A stretch of 14,043 nucleotides of DNA, from assembly GCA_031256695.1 (NCBI GenBank), contig JAIRQB010000129.1, positions 1 to 14,043 of the forward strand, read 5' to 3'. The notes under the pieces are model-generated. The model worked only from the letters and a program-made list of their open reading frames with translations, had not been told where the DNA came from and searched no databases. The position numbers were made by a program, and so were the translations under genes. Numbering within the stretch: the first letter of the stretch is position 1; every line of letters starts with the position of its first letter. This document shows positions 7,670 to 14,043 of the stretch, one piece after another. This DNA is from Elusimicrobiota bacterium (GTDB lineage Bacteria > Elusimicrobiota > Endomicrobiia > Endomicrobiales > Endomicrobiaceae).

Positions 7670-8545
7670 TTATTTAATCGGCGTTCCCGTAGAATTAGCC
7701 AAATTTCTAAATTCTTCCATCAACTTCAAAGTGATGGGTCCAGGTTTTCCGCTTCCTATTTTCCTGCTGTCTGCGCAAATTACAGCGGCTACTTCTGCGG
7801 CTGTTCCCGTCACAAAGCACTCGTCTGCATTGTAGACGTTATACATAGTAAAAAGAGATTCTTTTACCGTAAGATTTAATTTATTTTTAGCCAATTCCAT
7901 TACGGCATTTCTTGTAATCCCTTCTAATGCTCCTGCAAAAGACGGCGGAGTATAGACTGTGGAATTTTTAACTATAAAGAGATTATCGCCCGTGCATTCT
8001 GCCACATAGCCTTCTGCATTTAACATAATTGCCTCTACAAGACCAGCCCTTATAGCCTCCATCTTAGCCAAGATATTGTTTAAATAATTCATTGATTTGA
8101 TATTAGGGCTTAAAGTGTCGGGACGCACTCTCCTTGTAGATGCGGTAATTACTTCCATACCTTTTTCATAGAATTCAGGCGGATATAAAACTATAGAGTC
8201 GGCTATTATTACAACAGAAGGACCAGCCGCGCATTTCCTCGGGTCAAGCCCTAAATCGCCTACGCCTCTCGTAAGCAACGCTCTTATATAAGCGTCTTTT
8301 AAATTGTTCGCCAAGAGAGTTTCAAGAATTGCTTTTTCCATATCCTTTTTGCTCATCGGCGGCTCTATTGCTACCGCTTTTGCTGAAGCCCAAAACCTGT
8401 CTAAATGCTCATTGAGCCTAAAAACTCTGCCGTTATAAGCGCGAATGCCTTCAAAAACTCCATCGCCATAAAGAACTCCGTGGTCAAAAACAGAAAGTTT
8501 CGCTTCTTCTTTCGGAACTAATTGCCCGTCTAAATAGATTTTCAT
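7670..8545 (-). CDS. ilvE: Branched-chain amino acid aminotransferase (class IV, PLP)
   Basis: The protein transfers amino groups between glutamate and the 2-oxo acids of leucine, isoleucine and valine, the last step of their synthesis, in the cytoplasm with pyridoxal phosphate. Its 291 residues match the short bacterial/archaeal IlvE type. Visible class-IV motifs are DHGVLYGDGVFEGIR at 21-35, RLNEHLDR at 43-50, the PLP-binding lysine K150 in SPNIKSMNYLN, E183 in the AECTGDNLF stretch, ALEGITRN at 206-213 and GTAAEV at 247-252. The GTAAEV and RGVGDLGLDP segments favour BCAT over D-alanine aminotransferase or 4-amino-4-deoxychorismate lyase, which share the fold. The ATG is preceded by AAGGAG six bases upstream. 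The gene follows ispG by 67 bases and no other ilv or leu gene is in view, so it may serve general amino acid exchange. Confidence 0.92.
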   Translation of the reverse strand: MKIYLDGQLVPKEEAKLSVFDHGVLYGDGVFEGIRAYNGRVFRLNEHLDRFWASAKAVAIEPPMSKKDMEKAILETLLANNLKDAYIRALLTRGVGDLGLDPRKCAAGPSVVIIADSIVLYPPEFYEKGMEVITASTRRVRPDTLSPNIKSMNYLNNILAKMEAIRAGLVEAIMLNAEGYVAECTGDNLFIVKNSTVYTPPSFAGALEGITRNAVMELAKNKLNLTVKESLFTMYNVYNADECFVTGTAAEVAAVICADSRKIGSGKPGPITLKLMEEFRNLANSTGTPIK

Positions 8546-8612
8546 CTCAGTCTCCTTTTTCCTTTAGTTTTATTGCCGCCGGCGAAACGGCTATTGCTGT
8601 CAACGTCATTTT

Positions 8613-9716
8613 TTATCTAATGCCGCAACTGCCATTTTTTACCTCTTTATCTATGAAGCGGATAATAGTTTTTACCCAATCTTCTTTTTTTACTTTGCCG
8701 ATAATTTTTCCTTTTTCAAAAAGCAATCCTTCATCTTTGCCGCCCGCTATGCCGAAATCAGCGTCTTTTGCTTCTCCGGGACCATTTACAATACAGCCCA
8801 TCAAAGCGATTTTTAGAGGTTTTATAATTTTGCCCGCCCTTTCAATTTTCTCAACCGCTTTTTCTGCGTCTGAGACAACTTTTATTAAATCAATTTTAGT
8901 CCTTGCGCAAGTGGGGCAAGAGATAATTTCAATTCCTTCATTTCTGATATTTAAAGAGCGCAAAAGCATAAATGCGCTTTTTACTTCCTCTGCGGGGTCT
9001 GCTGTAAGAGATACTCTTATAGTGTCGCCAAGTCCCTCATAGAGCATTATTCCTAAACCTGCCGCTGATTTGATATTGCCGCTTAAAAGAGAACCGCTTT
9101 CTGTAATGCCTAAATGGAGAGGATATTTTCTTTTAGAAGCAAAAATTTTATAAGCCTCTACTGTTGTCTCAATATCAGATGCTTTTAGAGAAACAACAAT
9201 ATCGTCAAAACCGCAACTTTCTAAAATTTCCACATTGTCTATAGCGGCGCCGGCAAGGATTGCCGCTTTTTGCAAATTGTCTTTTAAAGAATGCGCCGCT
9301 TTTAAAGAGCCTGCATTTACGCCTACTCTGATTGGTATTTTAGCGGCTTTCGCTTCTTTGACTACAGCCTTTACTTTTTCTTTTGAGCCGATATTGCCGG
9401 GGTTTATCCTTATCTTATCTATGCCGCGCTTTATTGCCTCAACAGCAATGCGCCAATCAAAATGAATGTCGGCAACTAAAGGAATTTTTATATATTTTTT
9501 TATCTCTGAAACTTTGCAGGCAGATTCCATATCAGGCAGAGATACCCTTATAATTTCACAGCCTAAATTTTCAAGTTTTTTGATTTGTCTTATTGTGGAT
9601 TTGACATCAATGGTATTTGTATTTGTCATAGATTGGACGGCGACAGGAGACCCTCCCCCTATGACAAGCCCGCCTATTTTTATTTTTTTTGTCTCATTTC
9701 TTTTAAAGTATTTCAT
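8613..9716 (-). CDS. ispG: 4-hydroxy-3-methylbut-2-enyl diphosphate synthase (flavodoxin/ferredoxin)
   Basis: IspG (GcpE) converts 2-C-methyl-D-erythritol 2,4-cyclodiphosphate to HMBPP, the sixth step of the MEP isoprenoid pathway, using a [4Fe-4S] cluster in the cytoplasm. The 367-residue product is the compact two-domain form without the large insertion seen in plants and some bacteria. The N-terminal TIM-barrel part carries the family stretches VQSMTNTNT at 27-35, ADIHFDWRIA at 82-91 and RINPGNIG at 103-110. The C-terminal part carries the cluster ligands C267 and C270 (CPTC), C308 (MGCIVNGPGE) and E315. The gene starts 16 bases after the rseP stop, with only a weak AGG-type ribosome site, consistent with co-transcription. 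With dxr two genes upstream, it gives this operon two steps of the same pathway. Confidence 0.97.
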   Translation of the reverse strand: MKYFKRNETKKIKIGGLVIGGGSPVAVQSMTNTNTIDVKSTIRQIKKLENLGCEIIRVSLPDMESACKVSEIKKYIKIPLVADIHFDWRIAVEAIKRGIDKIRINPGNIGSKEKVKAVVKEAKAAKIPIRVGVNAGSLKAAHSLKDNLQKAAILAGAAIDNVEILESCGFDDIVVSLKASDIETTVEAYKIFASKRKYPLHLGITESGSLLSGNIKSAAGLGIMLYEGLGDTIRVSLTADPAEEVKSAFMLLRSLNIRNEGIEIISCPTCARTKIDLIKVVSDAEKAVEKIERAGKIIKPLKIALMGCIVNGPGEAKDADFGIAGGKDEGLLFEKGKIIGKVKKEDWVKTIIRFIDKEVKNGSCGIR

Positions 9717-9732
9717 TGCGAAAGCCTAACAA

Positions 9733-10785
9733 TCATTTGAATAATTTCCCAAGCCCCAGCCGCATTAAATCGCTGTATGTGGCGAAAACAAAAATTGCGG
9801 CAATTATTACTATGCCTATAGTATTGTATACGGCGATTATTTTAGCGCTGATTTTTTTCCTTGTAATGCCTTCAACTAAAAATAAAATTATCATACCGCC
9901 GTCAACAAAAGGAATTGGGAAAAGGTTAAATAATCCCAGCGCTGTAGAGATAATAGCCAAAAGAATTATGTAATTTTCCAATCCTTTTTTTGTGGCGTCA
10001 GCCATCACTTGAGCAATGCCTATAGGACCGGATATATCGGGTTTTTCCAAAGAAAACGCTTTGTCTATAAGATAAGAGACCGTCATTATTGTCTGCAAAA
10101 GCGAGGCTTTTACCCCATACTGAACTGATTGAAAAAAACCGCTTTCCATTCTGACAACGGCGGGAGCAATTCCTATTATCCCTGTTCCCGTGACGGGATT
10201 TTTTGCAACTTCAATAATCACATCAAAAGTTTGAGCATTTCTCTCTATAGTAAAGAGCGCCTTTTGCCCGCCTTTGTTTTGCAAATTTTCCGAGATGTCT
10301 TTCCATAAAACTATTTCTGCGCCGTCTATTTTTTTTATTTTATCTCCGCTTTGAAGCCCCGCGGAAAAAGCGGGATAATCTTTTGCTATTCCTCCTATTT
10401 GAGCGTATTGCGAAGCTGAGGAAATCCCCCAAACGCTGAAAGCGCAAGTGAAAATAAGAGCGGCTAAAACATAATTTGCAAAAGGACCTAAAAAAGAAAT
10501 AAAAATTTTCTTATACCAAGGGAGAGATAGAAATTCCCCCTCTCCGCCCGTTGACTCTTCGGGGTTTTCGCCCGCCATAGCGACCATTCCTCCGAATGGA
10601 AAAAGTTTAATGCAGTATTTTGTCCCATTTCTTACGTATTTAACGAGGTCAGGTCCAAAGCCGAAAGCAAAAGTTAAAACGCGCACTTTGCAAAGCCTAG
10701 CGGCGCTAAAATGCCCGAGCTCGTGGATAAAAATCAAAAAACCTAAACCAAATGCCACTGCGATTATTGAAATAATAATATTCAT
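9733..10785 (-). CDS. rseP: Site-2 intramembrane zinc metalloprotease RseP (M50 family)
   Basis: RseP-type proteases cut single-pass membrane proteins within the bilayer, for example anti-sigma factors or leftover signal peptides. The 350-residue protein has the active-site HELGH at 21-25 inside the first membrane helix (about 4-24), further hydrophobic segments near 94-117, 271-290 and 317-337, and the second zinc-ligand motif NLFPIPFVDGG at 287-297 with D295. A single PDZ domain lies between, at about 127-195 (GGIAKDYPAFSAGLQSGD). It is shorter than the two-PDZ E. coli protein, as in many non-proteobacterial lineages. The ATG has AAAGGA about eight bases upstream. The gene lies 49 bases after dxr and 16 before ispG, the classic neighbourhood. 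No partner sigma/anti-sigma pair is in the window, so its substrate is unknown. Confidence 0.95.
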   Translation of the reverse strand: MNIIISIIAVAFGLGFLIFIHELGHFSAARLCKVRVLTFAFGFGPDLVKYVRNGTKYCIKLFPFGGMVAMAGENPEESTGGEGEFLSLPWYKKIFISFLGPFANYVLAALIFTCAFSVWGISSASQYAQIGGIAKDYPAFSAGLQSGDKIKKIDGAEIVLWKDISENLQNKGGQKALFTIERNAQTFDVIIEVAKNPVTGTGIIGIAPAVVRMESGFFQSVQYGVKASLLQTIMTVSYLIDKAFSLEKPDISGPIGIAQVMADATKKGLENYIILLAIISTALGLFNLFPIPFVDGGMIILFLVEGITRKKISAKIIAVYNTIGIVIIAAIFVFATYSDLMRLGLGKLFK

Positions 10786-10834
10786 TTTATTTTCCTTTAA
10801 TGCCCGGTTTTTTACGCCGAAGCATTATGCCCTT

Positions 10835-12013
10835 TTATTTTAAATTGCTTTCTGCGCTTTCAATCAAACTATGCGCTTTTTTTCTTGCGGCTAAATCCGC
10901 TTCTATCAAACTATCAATGCCCGTTTTTTTAATCCCTTTAAACAATTTCATAGTCTTTTCAACAATTTTTGCAATATCTGTAAAAAGTATCCGCCCGTCT
11001 AAAAAAGCCTCAACTGCCGTTTCATTTGCAGCGTTTAAAATTGCAGGCTGCGCCCCGCCCGCATTTGCCGCAGAATAAGCGAGTTTTAAACAAGGGAATT
11101 TTTTGAAGTCAGGCTCAAAAAATTCAAGTTTAGAAAGAGCCGCTAAATTTAAAGGCTTTATAAATTTTGAAGGCATTCTGCGCGGATAAGTTAGAGCGTA
11201 TTGTATAGGCAATCTCATATCGGGGTTAGACAACTGCGCCAGCGCAGCGCCGTCAACGTATTCAACTAAAGAATGGATTATGGATTGAGGGTGTATGACT
11301 ATTTTTATTCTATCTATCGGAAGCCCAAATAAAACAGAAGCCTCTATCGCCTCTAAACCTTTATTCATAAGCGTAGCGCTGTCTATTGTAATTTTGCGCC
11401 CCATCTTCCAAGTGGGATGTTTTAAAGCCTTATCTGCCGTAATTTTTGAAAAATCCCCGTCATATTTATAAAAAGGACCTCCCGAAGCGGTCAAGATAAT
11501 ATTTTTTATTTGCTTTTTATCCTCTCCCCTGCTGCATTGGAAAACGGCGGAATGTTCGCTGTCAACGGGCAAGATTGAAACTCCGTTTTCTGCGGCAAGT
11601 TTCATTATTTCCGCGCCCGCCATTACCACAATTTCTTTATTTGCAAGCGCTATGTTTTTTTTAGTTTTAATTGCCGCAATTATAGGCTTTAGCGCCGCTG
11701 CGCCGACGATAGCGGCTACTAAAGTATCCGCTTCAACGCTTGAGACAAGTTTTTCTAAACCAACTGCTCCAAAAAAAAGTTTCGTTTTCGGAGAGTTTAT
11801 TTTTATCCAATTTTTAAAATTTGAAAAATTGTCAGCAGACTCTTCAAGGCATATTGCTTTGGGTTTAAAAGTTTTGATTTGCTTTTTTAAAACTTCCGTT
11901 TTTGAGCGGACAGACAAACCTACTACGGATATTTTGTCTTTTAACTGCAGGCAAATATCTGCGGTTTGAAGTCCTATTGAACCTGATGAGCCTAAAATGA
12001 TTACTTTTTTCAT
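10835..12013 (-). CDS. dxr: 1-deoxy-D-xylulose 5-phosphate reductoisomerase
   Basis: Dxr rearranges and reduces DXP to 2-C-methyl-D-erythritol 4-phosphate with NADPH and a divalent metal, the first committed step of the MEP pathway, in the cytoplasm. The 392-residue length is typical. The NADPH-binding loop GSSGSIG is at 8-14. The metal and substrate site is seen as D151 and E153 in DSEHSAVFQ and E221/E224 in MNKGLEAIEA; the flexible-loop region around HPTWKMG (199-205) and HPQSIIHS (241-248) are also present. The start ATG overlaps the cdsA stop as ATGA, and the preceding bases show no Shine-Dalgarno sequence, so translation is probably coupled to cdsA. Confidence 0.97.
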   Translation of the reverse strand: MKKVIILGSSGSIGLQTADICLQLKDKISVVGLSVRSKTEVLKKQIKTFKPKAICLEESADNFSNFKNWIKINSPKTKLFFGAVGLEKLVSSVEADTLVAAIVGAAALKPIIAAIKTKKNIALANKEIVVMAGAEIMKLAAENGVSILPVDSEHSAVFQCSRGEDKKQIKNIILTASGGPFYKYDGDFSKITADKALKHPTWKMGRKITIDSATLMNKGLEAIEASVLFGLPIDRIKIVIHPQSIIHSLVEYVDGAALAQLSNPDMRLPIQYALTYPRRMPSKFIKPLNLAALSKLEFFEPDFKKFPCLKLAYSAANAGGAQPAILNAANETAVEAFLDGRILFTDIAKIVEKTMKLFKGIKKTGIDSLIEADLAARKKAHSLIESAESNLK

Positions 12014-12807
12014 TGTATATTGAAATGCGACAGCAAATAATACAGAGCGGGAGCGGCGAAAAGATAAGAATCAAACCTGTCTAAAAAACCGCCGTGCCCC
12101 GGTATAATTGCGCCTGAATCCTTAACGCCCGAATCTCTTTTAAAAAGAGATTCAGCCAAATCTGAAAACTGACCCGTCAAAGCAATAATAAAGCCCGCAA
12201 TAGCGGACTGATAAACAGTTAAAAAACCGCTCATAAAAATAAATCTGCAAAGGACAGCGGTTAAAATGCCGAAAATTATCCCGGCAACAGCGCCTTCAAC
12301 AGTTTTTTTAGGGCTTACATTTTTAGCAAGTTTATGACGCCCAAACTTGACGCCGAAAAAAAATGCCGCCGTGTCTAAAACCCAAGTGGTTATAAAAAGA
12401 AAAAAAATAAATTCCATTCCGTTTTGAAGTTGCCGTATATATATTAAATAAGACAAAGACAGAGGCAAAAAGAAAGAGCCTAAAAAAGATGTTGAAATCC
12501 TCGCTATGCAATTTGAGACATTTCCTTTGACGACTTCAAAAACAAATAGAACAAAAAGCATAGACAAAGCGCAGAAAGCGGTTAAAGTAGAGTCATTGTC
12601 AAAAAACAACAGAATAAAAAAAGCAACTGACATTGCAAGAGAGATATAAAAATGCGGCTCGTATTTTTTTAAAACCAATAGATATTCCTGCACGCAAAAA
12701 AAGACGGTTAAAAGCATTAAAATAAAAAAAGGCAGAGCGCCGAAATATATGGCTGCAAAAATAATGGGAATGCCGATGAGGGCGGTTATGATTCTTTTGA
12801 TTAACAT
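12010..12807 (-). CDS. cdsA: Phosphatidate cytidylyltransferase (CDP-diglyceride synthase)
   Basis: CdsA makes CDP-diacylglycerol from phosphatidic acid and CTP, the branch point for all phospholipids, in the inner membrane. The 265-residue protein is built of about eight hydrophobic segments. Its C-terminal half holds the complete CDP-alcohol synthesis signature: SLFKRDSGVKD at 220-230, then PGHGG at 236-240 and DRFD at 243-246. An upstream SPKKTVEG stretch at 165-172 is also typical. The ATG start has GGAAG about five bases upstream. The stop overlaps the dxr start by four bases. In many bacteria uppS precedes cdsA; here the preceding gene is a DNA methylase, so this looks like the first gene of the surviving operon. 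I could not identify a convincing promoter in the repeat-filled spacer. Confidence 0.96.
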   Translation of the reverse strand: MLIKRIITALIGIPIIFAAIYFGALPFFILMLLTVFFCVQEYLLVLKKYEPHFYISLAMSVAFFILLFFDNDSTLTAFCALSMLFVLFVFEVVKGNVSNCIARISTSFLGSFFLPLSLSYLIYIRQLQNGMEFIFFLFITTWVLDTAAFFFGVKFGRHKLAKNVSPKKTVEGAVAGIIFGILTAVLCRFIFMSGFLTVYQSAIAGFIIALTGQFSDLAESLFKRDSGVKDSGAIIPGHGGFLDRFDSYLFAAPALYYLLSHFNIQ

Positions 12808-12831
12808 TGAATCTTCCTTGTTTAATAAATT

Positions 12832-12916
12832 AAGAGTTAAGAGTTAAAAGTTTATGCGCGGCTGCCGCCGGCAGATTTAAGTTAACTAATTTCATAACTC
12901 TAAACTCATAACTTTT
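12832..12916. repeat. Inverted arrays of a 7-bp repeat around a GC-rich palindrome, between the methylase and cdsA
   Basis: The left arm holds three tandem heptamers, AAGAGTT (12832-12838), AAGAGTT (12839-12845) and AAAAGTT (12846-12852). The right arm holds three of the same family in reverse orientation: AACTCTA (12896-12902), AACTCAT (12903-12909) and AACTTTT (12910-12916). The arms can form a long imperfect stem, about 19 of 23 positions by eye. Between them is CTGCCG-C-CGGCAG at 12862-12874, a 6-bp palindrome in otherwise AT-rich DNA. The element fills most of the 114-base gap. No clear T tract marks it as an ordinary terminator on the minus strand. Confidence 0.75.
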
Positions 12917-12921
12917 TATTT

Positions 12922-14043
12922 TTAGTTTTTTTCAATCACGGCAATTTCTTTCTCGGTAAGTCCGTATAAATCATAGACAATAGCGTCAATTTTCTTGTCT
13001 AAAATGTCGGCTTTGTTTTGATAAATCTCTTTGTCTTTTGGATTTTGCTCTAAGTGAAGTTTTGTTTGAATTTCAATCATCAAATTGACTAATTTTTTTA
13101 GTTTTTCAGAATTTTCTTTGTCTATCTCTTTGACAATAGGCAAACTTAATGCCTGCCCTATTCTGATTTTAGGAAAAATGCCCGTATCTGCTCTAAACTT
13201 CTGCTCATAAATGTATTGAAATAGTTTTGAATTTAACAAAGCGAGCAAAACTTTTATATCAAAATCAACGGTTTTTATGCAGTATAAACTTCTATTTGTC
13301 AAAAGTGATTTATCGTCAAAAGCGGCTGTAATCCTATCTCCCGTCTCTCTTATTACAAGTTTCTGTCCTTCAAAAACTTCTCCGCTCTTTTTAAACTTTT
13401 CACTTATATTTGCATCTACATAACTCAAATTTTTAATTGCATAGCGGGAAATGTCTTGCCCAAATATAATTTTAACGGCATTTGCTCTTTTATTTATGAT
13501 TTTATCTTTGCCTATTTCTAATCCTCTTTTGACTTCCGCAATATCTTTCAACGAAATGCATCTATTGCTTAATTTGTCAATAAAAGTTTTTTTAATAAAT
13601 AAAAAATTATCGTTTATAAAATCTGATTGTTTTATTTTTAATGTTTTATTGCCGCTGTCCGTAAAAAACAAAGTATTGTTTTTAGTTTTGCCTCTTTCAA
13701 AAATCATAATACAAGTTGGCATTTTTACTTTTTCAAAAACTCCATCGCCGAGTTCCTTTATAAGTTTAATACTCGCATTTTCAACAAGTATTTTTCTTGT
13801 AGTCTGATAATTTATTCCTTTAAGAAATAGGCTTGGAAAAATAAAGCCGCAAACCCCTTGTTTTTTTAATAGAGATATTCCTTTCTCTATAAAAATTTGA
13901 AAAATATCAAAAAAACTTGCGGCTGAAAGAAAAGAACGTTTGGCATACTCTAAAAAAGCGCTGTTTAAATTCTCATATTTCACATATGGCGGATTGCCTA
14001 CTATGCAGTCAAAACCGCCGCTTTTCATTATATCTGGGAAAGT
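12922..14043 (-). CDS. N6-adenine DNA methylase / type IIG-like restriction-modification enzyme, C-terminal part (5' end outside window)
   Basis: The frame is open to the right edge. The codons before the first Met (at 14028) read TFPDI and join naturally to the conserved block ending in GNPPY, so the true start and the SAM-binding motif I lie outside the window. Counting from that Met, NPPY is at 12-15; this is the catalytic motif of the gamma-type amino-methylases that put N6-methyladenine in DNA. The Eco57I/TaqI-like fold continues to about residue 112. A target-recognition region follows at about 157-300, with the family's LLALLNSKLFQYIYEQKF stretch at 261-278, and then a helical tail (304-352) ending in VYDLYGLTEKEI. 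Whether it also has a nuclease domain (type IIG) or is a lone methylase depends on the missing N-terminus. The reading frame shown is intact. Confidence 0.88.
   Translation of the reverse strand, partial: TFPDIMKSGGFDCIVGNPPYVKYENLNSAFLEYAKRSFLSAASFFDIFQIFIEKGISLLKKQGVCGFIFPSLFLKGINYQTTRKILVENASIKLIKELGDGVFEKVKMPTCIMIFERGKTKNNTLFFTDSGNKTLKIKQSDFINDNFLFIKKTFIDKLSNRCISLKDIAEVKRGLEIGKDKIINKRANAVKIIFGQDISRYAIKNLSYVDANISEKFKKSGEVFEGQKLVIRETGDRITAAFDDKSLLTNRSLYCIKTVDFDIKVLLALLNSKLFQYIYEQKFRADTGIFPKIRIGQALSLPIVKEIDKENSEKLKKLVNLMIEIQTKLHLEQNPKDKEIYQNKADILDKKIDAIVYDLYGLTEKEIAVIEKN

Noticed and set aside
8598..8603. Perfect TTGACA on the minus strand between ispG and ilvE
   Set aside because: No acceptable -10 lies 16-18 bases downstream; the sequence there is GGCGGC, and CAATAA is over 20 bases away. 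Co-transcription with ispG is simpler.
12922..14028. Treating the Met at 14028 as the true start of the methylase
   Set aside because: The frame is open upstream to the window edge, the upstream codons fit the conserved block before NPPY, and a functional methylase needs the SAM-binding region that would lie further upstream.

Overview
This is a 14 kb stretch of an AT-rich bacterial chromosome in which every convincing gene lies on the minus strand, so transcription runs from the right edge to the left edge. A very large TamB-like protein points to a diderm (outer-membrane) bacterium. dxr and ispG show that it makes isoprenoids by the MEP pathway. The AT-rich codon use, with frequent GCC/GGC triplets, and the cdsA-dxr-rseP-ispG order would suit a lineage such as Elusimicrobiota (Endomicrobium-like). 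That placement is an impression from gene content and style, not the result of a search.

Layout in transcription order (right to left): (1) 12922-14043, the C-terminal part of an N6-adenine DNA methylase or type IIG-like restriction-modification enzyme, cut by the window edge. (2) 12808-12921, a spacer filled by inverted heptanucleotide repeats around a GC-rich palindrome. (3) 7670-12807, a compact run cdsA - dxr - rseP - ispG - ilvE, probably one operon; it covers phospholipid precursor synthesis, two MEP-pathway steps, an intramembrane protease and a branched-chain aminotransferase. (4) 7500-7669, a spacer carrying three 26-bp tandem units with hairpin potential. (5) 2715-7499, tamB, 1594 codons with a TTG start. 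(6) 1287-2585, der, the double-GTPase ribosome assembly factor. (7) 216-1202, pxpC, the 5-oxoprolinase subunit C family. (8) 117-147, a strong hairpin terminator. (9) 1-65, the first codons of another minus-strand gene that leaves the window.

The genes are mostly envelope and housekeeping functions. CdsA makes CDP-diacylglycerol for phospholipids. Dxr and IspG feed isopentenyl diphosphate to undecaprenyl carriers and other isoprenoids. RseP cuts membrane proteins. TamB helps assemble or supply the outer membrane. The adenine methylase is the only clearly accessory gene, and it sits where uppS often precedes cdsA.

No gene-free stretch exceeds 300 bases. The longest are 7500-7669 (repeats) and 66-215 (terminator and the signals of the left-edge gene). 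I saw no tRNA, rRNA, CRISPR array or insertion sequence. I found no clearly new multi-gene system; the least explained structures are the two intergenic repeat elements.
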